DNA from: Domibacillus enclensis
GTDB taxonomy: Bacteria; Bacillota; Bacilli; Bacillales; Domibacillaceae
Assembly: GCF_900156125.1 (NCBI RefSeq)
Contig: NZ_FTLX01000008.1
Location: 84,755 to 148,754, forward strand
DNA length: 64,000 bases
Reading direction: 5' to 3'
Made by a program: the position numbers and the translations under genes. The notes beneath the pieces are model-generated. The model was not told the DNA's origin. It worked only from the letters and a program-made list of their open reading frames with translations, and made no database searches. Shown piece after piece: positions 24,502 to 36,421 of this stretch; position 1 is the stretch's first letter, and every line of letters starts with the position of its first letter.

Positions 24502-26058
24502 TCAATTTAATAATCCTTCTTCCTGCAAAAATTCTTCGGCGACTTCTTCATATTTCTTGCCGTCAATGTCTACCCGCTTGTTTAATTCCTGCATGCGTTC
24601 ATCATCAATTTTGCCAGCCAGCCTATTCAGCATCTCTTCAAGCTCGGGGTGCTCTTCCAACACTTCGCCGCGCACGACAGGGATCGCATAATAAGGAGGG
24701 AAAAACTGCTTATCATCCTCCAGCACCTTTAAATCAAACGCCTGAATACGTCCATCTGTTGTGTACGCATCAATCGCGTCCACTTCATTGTTTTTTATGG
24801 CACTGTACATAATGCCAGTATCTAATGTTTGTGTTGAGGCAAAATCAAGTCCGTACACGTTTTGAAGTCCCGGATAGCCGTCCGGACGCTCTAAAAATTC
24901 CGGCTCTGAGCCGAACCGCATGTCCTTTGCATACGGCTGGAGCTGAGAAATGGTTTCAATGCCGTACCGTTCAGCATCTGCCTGACGGATCGTGACTGAA
25001 TACGTATTATTGAATCCGATCGGGTCAAGCAGCTGAAGATCGAATTCTTCATTAAACCGCTGCTTCGCATAATCGTATACTTCCTCCGGATCATTGCTGT
25101 CGATTTCCTCTTTTAAATAGTTGATTAAAATCGTTCCTGTATACTCAACCGACATATCATAGGACCCTTGCTTTAATCCGTCAAACACACCGGCCGAACC
25201 GCTGATAAACGACTCATAATTTACATTTAAGTCGGTTTCTTCTTCAATAAGCTTTCCATATACATGAACAAGTATTTCCTGTTCGGTAAACGATTTTCCG
25301 GTAATGGTAATCGTATTGCCTGATTGTCCACCGCTAATAAAAGGCCAGACGACCATACCGATAAACAAAACGGCTACCGCTCCGGCTATCGCATAGGTCA
25401 TGCGGCGGCTGCGCTTGCCTTTTTTCTGCAGCGCTTCTGTTGATGAATTGTATTCAATTCTTTTTAAGACAAAGTCAAGAATAATGGCAATAAGCGCCGC
25501 CGGGATCGCTCCTGCTAAAATAAGCCCCGAATTGTACGTTTGCAGCCCGCGGAAAATTAAATCCCCCAGTCCGCCTGCGCCGATCAAACCGGCAATTGTG
25601 GCCACCCCTACAATTAACACCGTCGCGGTTCTGACACCGCCCATAATGACCTTCATCGCAAGCGGCATTTCCACCATCCACAGCACCTGCCGGCTGGTCA
25701 TCCCCATGCCGACACCCGCTTCTACCGTTGATCGATCGACACCTGTAATACCCAAATATGTATTTCGTAAAATAGGCAGAAGACCGTAGATCGTTAAGGC
25801 GATAATCGCTGGCGCTTTTCCTGTTCCAATAAACGGGACAAGAAACACAAGCAGTGCTAAGCTCGGAATTGTTTGAAATACTGCTGTAATTCCGATAATG
25901 GGCTCAGCAATTTTTTTATGACGGGTTAAATAAATTCCGAGAGGCACGGATATGAGGATCGCAAGGCCAATTGAAATTAACGACAAATATAAATGTTCAA
26001 GAATGAGCTGCCATATTTCGGCCCATCTCGTTGTAAAAGCATCCACTGTCTGATTCAC
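24502..26058 (-). CDS. ABC permease fused to substrate-binding domain (OpuC/EgtU type)
   Basis: A 518-residue fusion. Residues 1-215 form an inner-membrane permease with the EAA-like loop VEAGVGMGMTSRQVLWMVEMP. A further membrane segment (about 228-248) carries the extracellular OpuAC-type binding domain (about 255-518), starting ITGKSFTEQEILVHVYGKLI. The fold is that of importers for quaternary amines (betaine, carnitine, choline), bile salts (BilE) or ergothioneine (EgtU). The ligand cannot be settled by eye. It follows its ATPase gene by 34 bases and ends at a terminator. Confidence 0.85.
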   Translation of the reverse strand: MNQTVDAFTTRWAEIWQLILEHLYLSLISIGLAILISVPLGIYLTRHKKIAEPIIGITAVFQTIPSLALLVFLVPFIGTGKAPAIIALTIYGLLPILRNTYLGITGVDRSTVEAGVGMGMTSRQVLWMVEMPLAMKVIMGGVRTATVLIVGVATIAGLIGAGGLGDLIFRGLQTYNSGLILAGAIPAALIAIILDFVLKRIEYNSSTEALQKKGKRSRRMTYAIAGAVAVLFIGMVVWPFISGGQSGNTITITGKSFTEQEILVHVYGKLIEEETDLNVNYESFISGSAGVFDGLKQGSYDMSVEYTGTILINYLKEEIDSNDPEEVYDYAKQRFNEEFDLQLLDPIGFNNTYSVTIRQADAERYGIETISQLQPYAKDMRFGSEPEFLERPDGYPGLQNVYGLDFASTQTLDTGIMYSAIKNNEVDAIDAYTTDGRIQAFDLKVLEDDKQFFPPYYAIPVVRGEVLEEHPELEEMLNRLAGKIDDERMQELNKRVDIDGKKYEEVAEEFLQEEGLLN

Positions 26059-26092
26059 TAAATTAAGCGTAAAAATAAGTCATCCCTCCTCC

Positions 26093-27208
26093 TTAAGCAA
26101 ATTGATTGGAAATGTGCCGGACGATACTGGCACGGTTGATCATTCCTTGTACGCGGTTTTGTTCATCTGTCACGACAATAAAGCTGAGTGGCGACTGATT
26201 AATCATATCGAGTGCTGTTTCCGGATCATCCAGATGATTCATCACAGGCACTTGCACTTTTTCAATGTCACGAAGGGTCATGTCTTCATTCGAATAATAC
26301 TTCTGAAGATCCCATATCCCGACCACACCGTGGTACTGGCGCTGGTTGTCGACAATAATTAAGCTGTCGACCCGTTTTTGGCGCATCAGCTTCAAGGCGG
26401 CAGCAATTCCTCTTTCCGGCGATGCCGTAACCGGTGATGTCATTAACAGCTCCAATGCCGGAAGAGACATCGTATCCTGCTGCATGCGGTCTTCTCCGAT
26501 AAACTGCCGAACAAAATCGTTGGCTGGATGGCGAAGAATGCGCTCAGGGGTATCTAATTGGACAACTTCGCCCCCTTGCATAATACAAATTCTGTCAGCG
26601 ATCTTAAGCGCTTCATCCATATCGTGCGTCACAAATACGATCGTTTTTTTAATTTCACTTTGCAGACGCACCAGCTCATCCTGCAGCTGCTCGCGGCTGA
26701 TCGGATCAAGCGCACTGAATGGTTCATCCATTAAAATAATGTTCGGCTCAGCGGCCATGGCACGAATAACCCCAATCCGCTGCTGCTGTCCGCCGGAGAG
26801 TTCAGACGGATAACGGTCTCCAAAAACCGCCGGGTCGAGTCCAACAAGATGCATGAGCTCGGTTACTTTTTCGCTGTACTTGGTTTCTTCCCATTTCTTC
26901 AGCTTCGGCACGAGACCGACATTTTCTTTAATCGTCATATGAGGCATAAGCCCGATTTGTTGAATGACGTAGCCGATGTCCCGCCGGAGCTGAACCGGGT
27001 TGATTTTTGAAATGTTTTTTCCATCAATGGTAATCGTACCGCTCGATGGGTCAATCAAACGGTTGATCATCTTCATCGTGGTCGTTTTCCCGCACCCGCT
27101 GGGACCAATTAATACAAATAGTTCCCCAGCCTCTACCTTTAAATTGATTTTTTTCAGCGCTTCAAATCCATCCGGATACTTTTTTGATACTTCATTAAAT
27201 TCGATCAA
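26093..27208 (-). CDS. ABC importer ATPase with CBS domains (OpuCA/EgtV type)
   Basis: A 371-residue ATPase. Walker A GPSGCGKTT near residue 35, signature LSGGQQQR near 137, Walker B IILMDEPFSALDP, then two CBS domains (about 255-370) typical of osmolyte-importer ATPases, where they sense ionic strength or nucleotides. The start is set at a TTG (27208; MIEFNEVSKKY), 8 bases after GGGAGG; the GTG at 27217 overlaps that site. It is the first gene of the importer operon. Confidence 0.88.
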   Translation of the reverse strand: MIEFNEVSKKYPDGFEALKKINLKVEAGELFVLIGPSGCGKTTTMKMINRLIDPSSGTITIDGKNISKINPVQLRRDIGYVIQQIGLMPHMTIKENVGLVPKLKKWEETKYSEKVTELMHLVGLDPAVFGDRYPSELSGGQQQRIGVIRAMAAEPNIILMDEPFSALDPISREQLQDELVRLQSEIKKTIVFVTHDMDEALKIADRICIMQGGEVVQLDTPERILRHPANDFVRQFIGEDRMQQDTMSLPALELLMTSPVTASPERGIAAALKLMRQKRVDSLIIVDNQRQYHGVVGIWDLQKYYSNEDMTLRDIEKVQVPVMNHLDDPETALDMINQSPLSFIVVTDEQNRVQGMINRASIVRHISNQFA

Positions 27209-27374
27209 AGCACGCACCTCCCTTTCTATCTATTTCCCTATGCCAATAGAGAGAAAACATAAATTCGTCATATTCCGTCATTTTTTTGTCATTTTTGTCA
27301 TGTGGGTATGTGGTTTAAGCTTCCGCATTTGGGGAATATTATTCGTATCAATAAACAGTATGAGGTGAACGGAT

Positions 27375-27443
27375 ATGTTAAAAACAATTTTAATGGTGAT
27401 TGGTGCAATCGTCGTAATTTCTTGGATTGTGTCCATGCTTTAA
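27375..27443 (+). CDS. 22-residue hydrophobic peptide
   Basis: A tiny ORF coding for one membrane segment (MLKTILMVIGAIVVISWIVS, then ML). GAGGTG lies 7 bases before the ATG and a strong terminator follows 4 bases after the stop, which is the organisation of a real small gene. No family is recognised. A role in the membrane, or a type I toxin-like role, is conceivable, but no antisense RNA is evident. Confidence 0.5.
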   Translation: MLKTILMVIGAIVVISWIVSML

Positions 27444-27446
27444 TTT

Positions 27447-27483
27447 AAAAAGCCTTCCCTTTAAAAACGGGAAGGCTTTTTTT
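27447..27483. terminator. bidirectional terminator between the 22-residue ORF and leuD
   Basis: AAAAGCCTTCCC/GGGAAGGCTTTT stem with a T-run in both directions. It also ends the ilv-leu transcript on the minus strand. Confidence 0.9.
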
Positions 27484-28082
27484 CAGCTGTATTGCTTGCC
27501 GTACATTTTCTCTTCGTAACGGGCAATTCGTTGTTCTTCTGACAGGGTAACGGAAATTTCGTCCCAGCCGTTGATGAGCATTTTCTTCCAGTACGGGTCG
27601 ATGTCAAAGTGCGCTTTAAAGCCGCTTTCATCACTGACAGATTGCTCTTCAAGGTTGATGTGAAGCTTGTAGCCCGGAACAGACGAGCGTTCGAGCAATG
27701 TTTCGACTTCATCGTCCGTTAATTTCACAGCGAGAATGCCATTTTTTACGCTATTATTGTAAAAAATGTCCGCATAGCTTGGCGCGATAATAATACGGAA
27801 GCCGTAATCCAAAAGTGCCCACGGAGCATGCTCACGTGATGAGCCGCAGCCAAAATTTTCACCTGCAACTAAAATATCAGAATCGGCGAATTTTGGATCG
27901 TTTAAAATAAAGTCTTCACGCTTATTGCCATCATCATCAAAGCGCCAATTGTAAAAAACGAACTGGCCAAAGCCCGCACGTTCGATTCGCTTTAAAAATT
28001 GCTTTGGAATAATTTGATCCGTATCAATGTTGGCCCGGTTGATGGGACAAACAGTTCCTGTAAATTGATTAATCGGCTCCAT
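27483..28082 (-). CDS. leuD: 3-isopropylmalate dehydratase small subunit
   Basis: A 199-residue swivel subunit that works with LeuC to isomerise 2- to 3-isopropylmalate. NRANIDTDQIIPKQFLK near residue 16 and GCGSSREHAPWAL near 78 are the family signatures. It is last in the ilv-leu run, 15 bases after leuC. Confidence 0.96.
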   Translation of the reverse strand: MEPINQFTGTVCPINRANIDTDQIIPKQFLKRIERAGFGQFVFYNWRFDDDGNKREDFILNDPKFADSDILVAGENFGCGSSREHAPWALLDYGFRIIIAPSYADIFYNNSVKNGILAVKLTDDEVETLLERSSVPGYKLHINLEEQSVSDESGFKAHFDIDPYWKKMLINGWDEISVTLSEEQRIARYEEKMYGKQYS

Positions 28083-28097
28083 GCAAGCCCCTCCTTT

Positions 28098-29510
28098 TTA
28101 TTGATTCACTCCCGAAAGTTCACGCACATCCGTAAAACGACCGGTTACAGCTGCTGCAGCTGCCATAGACGGACTGACAAGATGGGTACGGGCACCGCTT
28201 CCTTGACGTCCTTCGAAATTGCGGTTTGATGTAGATGCACAGCGCTTGCCTGGTGGTACAATGTCATCGTTCATGGCAAGACACATCGAGCAGCCCGACT
28301 CGCGCCACTGGAAGCCGGCATCAATAAAGATTTGATCCAGTCCTTCTGCCTCTGCCTGCTGTTTAACCGTTTGGGAACCGGGAACAACAATCGCCGTTAC
28401 GCTCTCCTGTACTTTACGGCCTTTTGCTACTTCTGCCGCAGCACGCAAATCGCTTAAACGGGAATTTGTGCAGGAGCCGATAAACACGTAATCTACCGGA
28501 ATATCTGTTAATTTCGTTCCTGCTTCAAGACCCATGTAGTCAAGGGCTAGACGAACAGACTCTTTATCCGCTTCACGATCGAATTGATCAGGAGACGGAA
28601 CAAAGCCTGAGATGCCGCTGCCCATCGCCGGATTGGTTCCCCATGTCATCTGCGGCTCAATGTCTGCTGCATCAATTTCGAGTGTTTTATCATATGAAGC
28701 ACCTTCATCCGAAGCAAGAGAAAGCCATCGTTTCGCTGCTTCTTCAAAATCCTCTCCTTGAGGGGCATAGCGGCGTCCACGCAAATACTCCACTGTCGTC
28801 ATATCCGGGCTGACCAGGCCTGCCCGCGCACCTGCTTCAATCGACATATTGCAAATCGTCATGCGCTGCTCCATGGATAATGAACGGATCGCTTCACCTG
28901 TAAATTCCATCACATAGCCTGTACCGGCATTCACGCCGAATTTCGCAATAATGGCCAAAATAATATCCTTGGACTGAACGCCAAAGCCAAGCTTGCCGTT
29001 TACTTTAATTTGCAATGTTTTCGGCTGCTTTTGCCAGATCGTTTGCGTAGCGAGTACGTGCTCTACCTCACTTGTGCCGATCCCAAATGCAAGTGCTCCG
29101 AACGCTCCGTGAGTAGATGTATGGCTGTCGCCGCAAACAATCGTTTTGCCCGGCTGTGTTAAACCAAGCTGCGGTCCGATCACGTGAACAATTCCCTGGT
29201 CCGGGTGATCAATGTCCGCCAGTTCAATACCGAATTCGCGGCAGTTTTTCTGTAAGGTTTCCATTTGCGTTTTCGAAACCGGGTCACTTACAATGTGCCG
29301 GTTCACCGTTGGAACGTTATGGTCCATTGTTGCGTATGTTAAATCAGGCCGTCTGACGCGGCGGCCGTTCATGCGCAATCCTTCAAACGCCTGCGGTGAT
29401 GTTACTTCATGAACAAGATGCAAGTCGATGTAAAGCAGATCTGGCTTTCCTTCTTCTCTGCTTACAACGTGGTTTTCCCAAATCTTTTCAATAACCGTTT
29501 TCTTCGTCAT
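28098..29510 (-). CDS. leuC: 3-isopropylmalate dehydratase large subunit
   Basis: A 470-residue aconitase-family enzyme. The 4Fe-4S cysteines are in [13 protein letters not shown] (about 344) and [12 protein letters not shown] (about 404-415), and [18 protein letters not shown] near 128 is conserved. It is encoded just upstream of leuD, after a 143-base gap from leuB that contains a perfect hairpin. Confidence 0.96.
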   Translation of the reverse strand: MTKKTVIEKIWENHVVSREEGKPDLLYIDLHLVHEVTSPQAFEGLRMNGRRVRRPDLTYATMDHNVPTVNRHIVSDPVSKTQMETLQKNCREFGIELADIDHPDQGIVHVIGPQLGLTQPGKTIVCGDSHTSTHGAFGALAFGIGTSEVEHVLATQTIWQKQPKTLQIKVNGKLGFGVQSKDIILAIIAKFGVNAGTGYVMEFTGEAIRSLSMEQRMTICNMSIEAGARAGLVSPDMTTVEYLRGRRYAPQGEDFEEAAKRWLSLASDEGASYDKTLEIDAADIEPQMTWGTNPAMGSGISGFVPSPDQFDREADKESVRLALDYMGLEAGTKLTDIPVDYVFIGSCTNSRLSDLRAAAEVAKGRKVQESVTAIVVPGSQTVKQQAEAEGLDQIFIDAGFQWRESGCSMCLAMNDDIVPPGKRCASTSNRNFEGRQGSGARTHLVSPSMAAAAAVTGRFTDVRELSGVNQ

Positions 29511-29603
29511 CGTACAGCCCCCCTCTTATGTGCGTATGATTTTAATAGAATCTTTTTTCGCCCAATTTGTTTCTTCTCCAGTGGATAAAAAACGAGGACC
29601 CCG

Positions 29604-29632
29604 CCTTCCTTTGACAAATAGACAAAGGAAGG
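29604..29632 (-). other. intercistronic hairpin between leuB and leuC
   Basis: CCTTCCTTTG (29604-29613) pairs perfectly with CAAAGGAAGG (29623-29632) around a 9-base loop. On the transcribed (minus) strand no U-run follows, so it is not a plain terminator. It may mark an mRNA processing or stability site. Confidence 0.55.
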
Positions 29633-29653
29633 TTGAATCCACGTTGGCTTTTT

Positions 29654-30763
29654 TTACATGTAAACTACTTCATCGGCTGAAGCAGGTACATCATCAGCAA
29701 TTCGCTCCGTCACGAGTTTGATCATTTGATCCGTCCCAACGATCGTGCTGCCTTCCATCTGCAAGTCCGGCGTGCAGAAGCCGTCATTTAAAACGGATTG
29801 CACCGCACGCTCAATTGCTTCGCCTTCCTCACGCAGATGAAGCGAGTACTTCAGCATTAATGCTGTGGACAGGATCATGGCCAGCGGATTCGCTTTGTTT
29901 TGACCGGCGATATCAGGCGCTGAGCCATGAACCGGCTCGTACAAGCCAAGACCGCTCTCCGATAAGCTTGCGGACGGAAGCATTCCGAGCGATCCGGTAA
30001 TCATTGAGGCTTCATCACTTAAAATGTCACCAAATAAGTTTTCCGTTACGATCACATCAAACTGCCCCGGGCTTGAAATGAGCTTCATCGCAGCCGCATC
30101 CACATACATATGATCAACCGTTACTTCCGGGTAATCTGCTGCTTTTTCGTTGACGATTTCCCGCCACATCCGGCTGGATTCAAGCACATTGGCTTTATCA
30201 ACAGACGTCAGGCGGCCGTCGCGCGATTTGGCAAATTCAAATGCTTTTACAACGATACGCTCGATCTCTTCACGTGTATACAATAATGTATCAACAACCA
30301 CATCATTGTTCTCACCGCGCCGTTCGCTAGGCTTGCCGAAATACAGCCCGCCCGTTAGTTCGCGAACGATGAGCATATTGACATTTCCGGCAATTTCAGG
30401 CTTTAACGGTGAAGACTGCACGAGTTTTTGGAATGACGGAATAGGGCGCAGATTGGCGAACAATCCAAGCTCTTTCCGAATTGCCAGCAGGCCCCGCTCT
30501 GGACGTTCTGCGGACGGAAGGCTGTCCCATTTAGGACCTCCTACCGCACCAAGCAAAATCGCGTCACTGCTTTTGGCAAGCGCTAAAGTTGAATCCGGCA
30601 GCGGCGTCCCGTCCGAATCAATAGCGGCTCCCCCAATGTTCGCGTATTCTAATTCAAATTCATGTCCGAAGCGTTTTCCGACCGCTTCAAGTGCAGATGC
30701 AGCACCTGATGCAATTTCCCGACCGATTCCATCACCCGGCAAAATGGCAATTTTCTTCTTCAC
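29654..30763 (-). CDS. leuB: 3-isopropylmalate dehydrogenase
   Basis: A 369-residue NAD-dependent decarboxylating dehydrogenase. KKKIAILPGDGIGREIASGA opens it, LIVRELTGGLYFG is near 130, and NLFGDILSDEASMITGSLGM near 240 carries the metal and substrate residues. The GTG at 30763 is taken as start, since GGAGGG lies 6 bases before it; the ATG at 30790 has none. It lies 46 bases after ilvC, where leuA would be expected in Bacillus. Confidence 0.95.
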   Translation of the reverse strand: MKKKIAILPGDGIGREIASGAASALEAVGKRFGHEFELEYANIGGAAIDSDGTPLPDSTLALAKSSDAILLGAVGGPKWDSLPSAERPERGLLAIRKELGLFANLRPIPSFQKLVQSSPLKPEIAGNVNMLIVRELTGGLYFGKPSERRGENNDVVVDTLLYTREEIERIVVKAFEFAKSRDGRLTSVDKANVLESSRMWREIVNEKAADYPEVTVDHMYVDAAAMKLISSPGQFDVIVTENLFGDILSDEASMITGSLGMLPSASLSESGLGLYEPVHGSAPDIAGQNKANPLAMILSTALMLKYSLHLREEGEAIERAVQSVLNDGFCTPDLQMEGSTIVGTDQMIKLVTERIADDVPASADEVVYM

Positions 30764-30809
30764 GTAAATCCCTCCGTTGCTTGAAATCACTTTTTATAAA
30801 TGAAAAACC

Positions 30810-32381
<1,572 letters not shown>

Positions 32382-32385
<4 letters not shown>

Positions 32386-34121
32386 TGCGGTTTCACTCCG
32401 ATCATTTCATGAAGTCCTTTGCCTGGCGCGATCATCGGGTAAACCATTTCTTTCGGCTTAATGCGGCAATCGATCAAAACAGGCTCATTATCTGTCAGTG
32501 TTTCACGCATGACTTTTTCTGCCTCTTCTTCAGTCGTGACAACATATCCGCGAAGGCCGTACGCCTCAGCTAATTTAACAAAATCCGGCTGAACAGGGAT
32601 TAAAGACTGCGAATACCGTTCTTCGTAGAATGTTTCCTGCCATTGGCGAACCATGCCAAGCGCCATGTTGTTGTAAATGACAATTTTAACCGGAAGCTTT
32701 AATTCCGCTACAAGTCCAAGCTCCTGCAAAGTCATTTGGAAGCCTGCGTCACCGGCTACCGCCACGACTGTTTTATCCGGCTTTGCGATCTGTGCGCCAA
32801 TCGCGGACGGGAAGCCAAAGCCCATTGTGCCAAGGCCGCCTGAGGTTACCCATTGGTCCGGCTTATTAAAGCCGTAATATTGTGCTGTCCACATTTGATG
32901 CTGGCCAACATCCGTCGTCACAACAGCGTCGCCATCCGTAATATCATGAATGAGCTTCATCAGACGCTGCGGCGAAATGCCTTCGTCCGTTTCACTGTTC
33001 CAAAGCGGATAGTCTTTTTTATCTTTTTGAAGCTTTTCACGCCATTCGTCTGCCTGCGGCGCTTCAAAATCCAGGCTGAGGATTTTTTTCAGTGCCTCGC
33101 GGGCATCCGCAACGATCGGAATTTGAGTCGGTACATTTTTCCCGATTTCTGCCGGGTCAATGTCGATATGCGCAACAGTTGCATTCGGTGCGAAGTGAGC
33201 AAGGTTTCCGGTTAAACGGTCATCAAAGCGTGCACCGATGTTGATCAGCAGGTCCGATTCGTAAAGAGCCGTGTTCGCCGCATATGTTCCGTGCATGCCG
33301 CCCATTCCAAGGCATAATGGATGGTCCGCCGGGAATCCGCCTAAACCAAGAAGCGTATTCACAACCGGAATTTGCATTTTTTCGACAAATTGAAGCAGTT
33401 CCTCAGACGCTTTAGCAAACAGAACCCCCGCACCCGCTAAAATAACCGGCTTTTTCGCTTGAGCAAGTGCACCTCGCAGTTTTTTCACTTGAAGGCTGTT
33501 TGGCTTAAAGTTTGGCTGGTATCCTGGCAAATCAAGCTCATCAGAGAATTCTACGCTTCCGACTGTTATTGCAATGTCTTTAGGAATATCGATTAAAACC
33601 GGTCCCGGACGGCCAGTGGTAGCAATGTGGAAAGCCTCATGAACGATTCTTGGCAGATCCTCCATTGAACGCACCTGGTAGTTATGCTTTGTAATCGGCA
33701 TCGTAATCCCGATCACGTCCGCTTCCTGAAAGGCATCCGTTCCAATGACGCCTGTCGCCACCTGTCCGGTAAACACTACTAGCGGGATCGAATCCATCAT
33801 TGCATCTGTAATGCCTGTCACAAGGTTTGTCGCACCCGGACCTGATGTAGCTAATACAACACCCGGCTTGCCGGATACACGTGCATACCCTTCTGCTGCG
33901 TGAATAGCCGCTTGCTCGTGGCGGGCAAGAATGTGACGAATGGGATTTTTGTACAATGCATCATACAAAGGAAGAACGGCTCCTCCCGGATAACCAAACA
34001 TGACTTCTACATTTTCATTTTTTAACGTTTCAATAAACAGGTCTGCACCGTTCATCGGCTGGGCTGCTTTTGTTTTCTGATCATCAACCTTCAAATCTGC
34101 TGCTTTCGCATTTTGACTCAT
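32382..34121 (-). CDS. ilvB: acetolactate synthase large subunit
   Basis: A 579-residue ThDP-dependent enzyme. [19 protein letters not shown] near 40 with its catalytic Glu in [15 protein letters not shown], and the ThDP-magnesium motif [21 protein letters not shown], read as GDAGFQM and later residues, near 450. The start at 34121 follows GGAGGGG by 6 bases. A TTG further up at 34163 reads through the leader and is not used. Behind a T-box leader. Confidence 0.96.
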
Positions 34122-34203
34122 ATCTTTCCCCTCCAAATAATGGTGTATTGTCCGTATTGGCAAGAGGTTCCTTCTTTACAGTGGGTACATACCCGATTTT
34201 AAG

Positions 34204-34490
34204 CAAAAAGAAAAGTCCTTTCACGCCTGCGACTGCCTAAACAGAAACGCAGGGGTGAAAAGACTTCCTTCTTTCCACGGTACCACCCTGATTCACGAAT
34301 TTCCTTGCAAAAATCCGCCTTATGAACCGAAACCCGGTTCTTTTGGTAACGGGTAGCTTATGCACCCGGCTCTTCCTACTGGATGACGTTCAGAAGAGCA
34401 CTCAGAGGGGATGTCGCGATAAGATGCACTCCCGGCTCTCAGCTATAACCGGTTCTCTGTGAAATGCAGTTCCTATCCCTTTTTCCTCGT
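34204..34490 (-). promoter_or_regulatory. T-box leader of the ilvB operon
   Basis: On the minus strand, stem I carries AGAGAACCGG and GCTGAGAGCCGG, followed by the T-box sequence AGGGTGGTACCG (34274-34287 region) and a terminator stem AAGTCTTTTCACCCCTGCG/CGCAGGCGTGAAAGGACTT (34213-34266) with a TTTTCTTTTT tail. It reads the charging of a tRNA. The nucleotides in the specifier position look like ATC in GCGACATCCCC, which would be isoleucine, not the leucine CTC of the B. subtilis ilv-leu leader. The specifier call is tentative. Confidence 0.92.
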
Positions 34491-34518
34491 CAACGTTTTA
34501 TATGTGTTGAAGCTTACG

Positions 34519-36186
34519 TTAAATTTTCATTACCCCGCCTGTATTAGCAGAAGTGACAAGCTTGGCATAGCGTGCAAGCCAGCCTTTTTTGATTTTCGGC
34601 TCCGGCTGTACGAAATCCGCACGGCGGGAGGCCAGTTCTTCATCGGATAAATCGACATTTAATGTTCGATTCGTCAAGTCTATCTTAATTCTATCACCAT
34701 TTTGAATGAATGCAATAGGTCCGCCTTCTGCTGCTTCCGGTGAGATATGACCAATTGAAATGCCGCGTGAAGCTCCTGAGAAGCGTCCGTCTGTCATAAG
34801 TGCGACTTTCGTGCCAAGTCCCCGTCCAGCAATAGCCGACGTTGGTGTCAGCATTTCCGGCATGCCCGGTCCGCCTTTTGGTCCTTCGTAGCGAATGACT
34901 ACTACGTGCCCTTCGCGAACGGTGCCGTTGTTAATATTCTCAATTGCTTCATCCTGTGATTCAAACACAATGGCTTCTCCGTCAAATACCTTGATTGAAG
35001 GATCAACTGCTCCTACTTTGATGACGCCGCCAAATGGAGCGATATTGCCATAAAGAATGGATAAGCCGCCAACTGGGCTGTAAGGATCATCCTTCGTGCG
35101 AATCACTTGTGTATTCGTAATATGTGCATCTTTTACATTTTCGTAAACGGATTTTCCTGTGATGGTCATACGGTCGCCGTCAATCCCGTTTTCAAGCAAG
35201 CACAGTTCACGGATAATCGCGCTGATGCCGCCTGCTTTGTTTACATCATCCATTGTATAATCAGATGCCGGGCTTATTTTTGCCAAATATGGAATCCGGT
35301 TGGCTACTTCATTTATACGATTTAAATCATACTCAATTTCCGCTTCATTTGCAATGGCTAATGTATGAAGAACAGTATTTGTTGATCCGCCCATTGCCAT
35401 GTCAAGCGCAAAAGCGTCATCGATCGCGCGCTCATTGACGATATCACGCGGTTTTAAATCATTCTCAATCGCATTCATCAAATAGCCGACTGCTTCTTTG
35501 ATTAAGCGGTGGCGCTCAGGGCTTGTGGCAACAATTGTTGCATTGCCCGGAGGCGTCAGACCGAGCATTTCCATAAGCGAGTTCATCGAGTTGGCTGTAA
35601 ACATGCCCGAACAAGACCCGCAAGTCGGACAAGCATTCGATTCAATGTCCAGCAGCTCTTCTGCTGACATTTTACCAGATAAATGGGCACCTACACCTTC
35701 AAAAACAGATGTTAACGTGAGCGGCTTTCCTGTTGACGATACGCCGCCTTCCATCGGTCCGCCTGAAACAAAAACAGATGGAACATTGGTCCGCACGGAT
35801 GCCATCAGCATGCCCGGCGTAATTTTGTCGCAGTTAGGAATGTAAAACACACCATCAAACCAATGCGCGTTAATGACCGTTTCCGCTGAATCTGCAATAA
35901 GTTCACGGCTTGGCAATGAATAGCGCATGCCAATGTGCCCCATTGCGATGCCGTCGTCCACTCCAATTGTGTTGAATTCGAAAGGGACACCGCCTGCTTC
36001 TCGGATCTCTCTTTTGACGACTTCTGCAAATTTATTAAGATGAACGTGTCCGGGAATAATGTCTATATACGAGTTGCATACGCCGATAAACGGCTTGTGC
36101 AAATCTTTTGTTTTCACACCGGCTGCATAAAGCAAGCTTCGATGTGGAGCACGTTCGACTCCCTTTTTAATCATATCACTGCGCAT
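34519..36186 (-). CDS. ilvD: dihydroxy-acid dehydratase
   Basis: A 555-residue iron-sulfur enzyme, the step after IlvC in isoleucine and valine synthesis. Cysteines in [16 protein letters not shown] (about 47), NCDKITPGM (about 117) and [17 protein letters not shown] (about 187-203), and [20 protein letters not shown] near 465 are all typical. It stands upstream of the T-box and in the same direction, with a gap of about 30 bases before the leader. Confidence 0.96.
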   Translation of the reverse strand: MRSDMIKKGVERAPHRSLLYAAGVKTKDLHKPFIGVCNSYIDIIPGHVHLNKFAEVVKREIREAGGVPFEFNTIGVDDGIAMGHIGMRYSLPSRELIADSAETVINAHWFDGVFYIPNCDKITPGMLMASVRTNVPSVFVSGGPMEGGVSSTGKPLTLTSVFEGVGAHLSGKMSAEELLDIESNACPTCGSCSGMFTANSMNSLMEMLGLTPPGNATIVATSPERHRLIKEAVGYLMNAIENDLKPRDIVNERAIDDAFALDMAMGGSTNTVLHTLAIANEAEIEYDLNRINEVANRIPYLAKISPASDYTMDDVNKAGGISAIIRELCLLENGIDGDRMTITGKSVYENVKDAHITNTQVIRTKDDPYSPVGGLSILYGNIAPFGGVIKVGAVDPSIKVFDGEAIVFESQDEAIENINNGTVREGHVVVIRYEGPKGGPGMPEMLTPTSAIAGRGLGTKVALMTDGRFSGASRGISIGHISPEAAEGGPIAFIQNGDRIKIDLTNRTLNVDLSDEELASRRADFVQPEPKIKKGWLARYAKLVTSANTGGVMKI

Positions 36187-36247
36187 TGTATCTCCTCCAA
36201 GATGACTTGCCTTTCAAATTGCCCATCAACTCTGTGAAAATCGTATA

Positions 36248-36262
36248 TTTAATCTGAAAATT
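36248..36262. promoter_or_regulatory. CodY-box-like site upstream of ilvD
   Basis: TTTAATCTGAAAATT compared with the CodY pattern AATTTTCWGAAAATT has four mismatches, with an exact right half. A second, three-mismatch candidate lies at 36324-36338 (AATTTTCTGACAAGA). CodY control of ilvD is common in Bacillus. Weak call. Confidence 0.35.
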
Positions 36263-36387
36263 AAGTTTATATTGTGGTCAATGATACCGTTCTTTGCACG
36301 TTTGGTCAACACCTTTTCTGTCAAATTTTCTGACAAGATTAAAATCTTTTCTACATTAAAAAAAGAAAGCGTTATCAAAATAATTCT

Positions 36388-36415
36388 AAAAAAACCGGAT
36401 GATTGGACATCCGGT
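36388..36415 (-). terminator. terminator of the penicillin-binding protein gene
   Basis: ACCGGATG/CATCCGGT stem and TTTTTTTA tail on the minus strand. Confidence 0.85.
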
Positions 36416-36421
36416 CACAGT

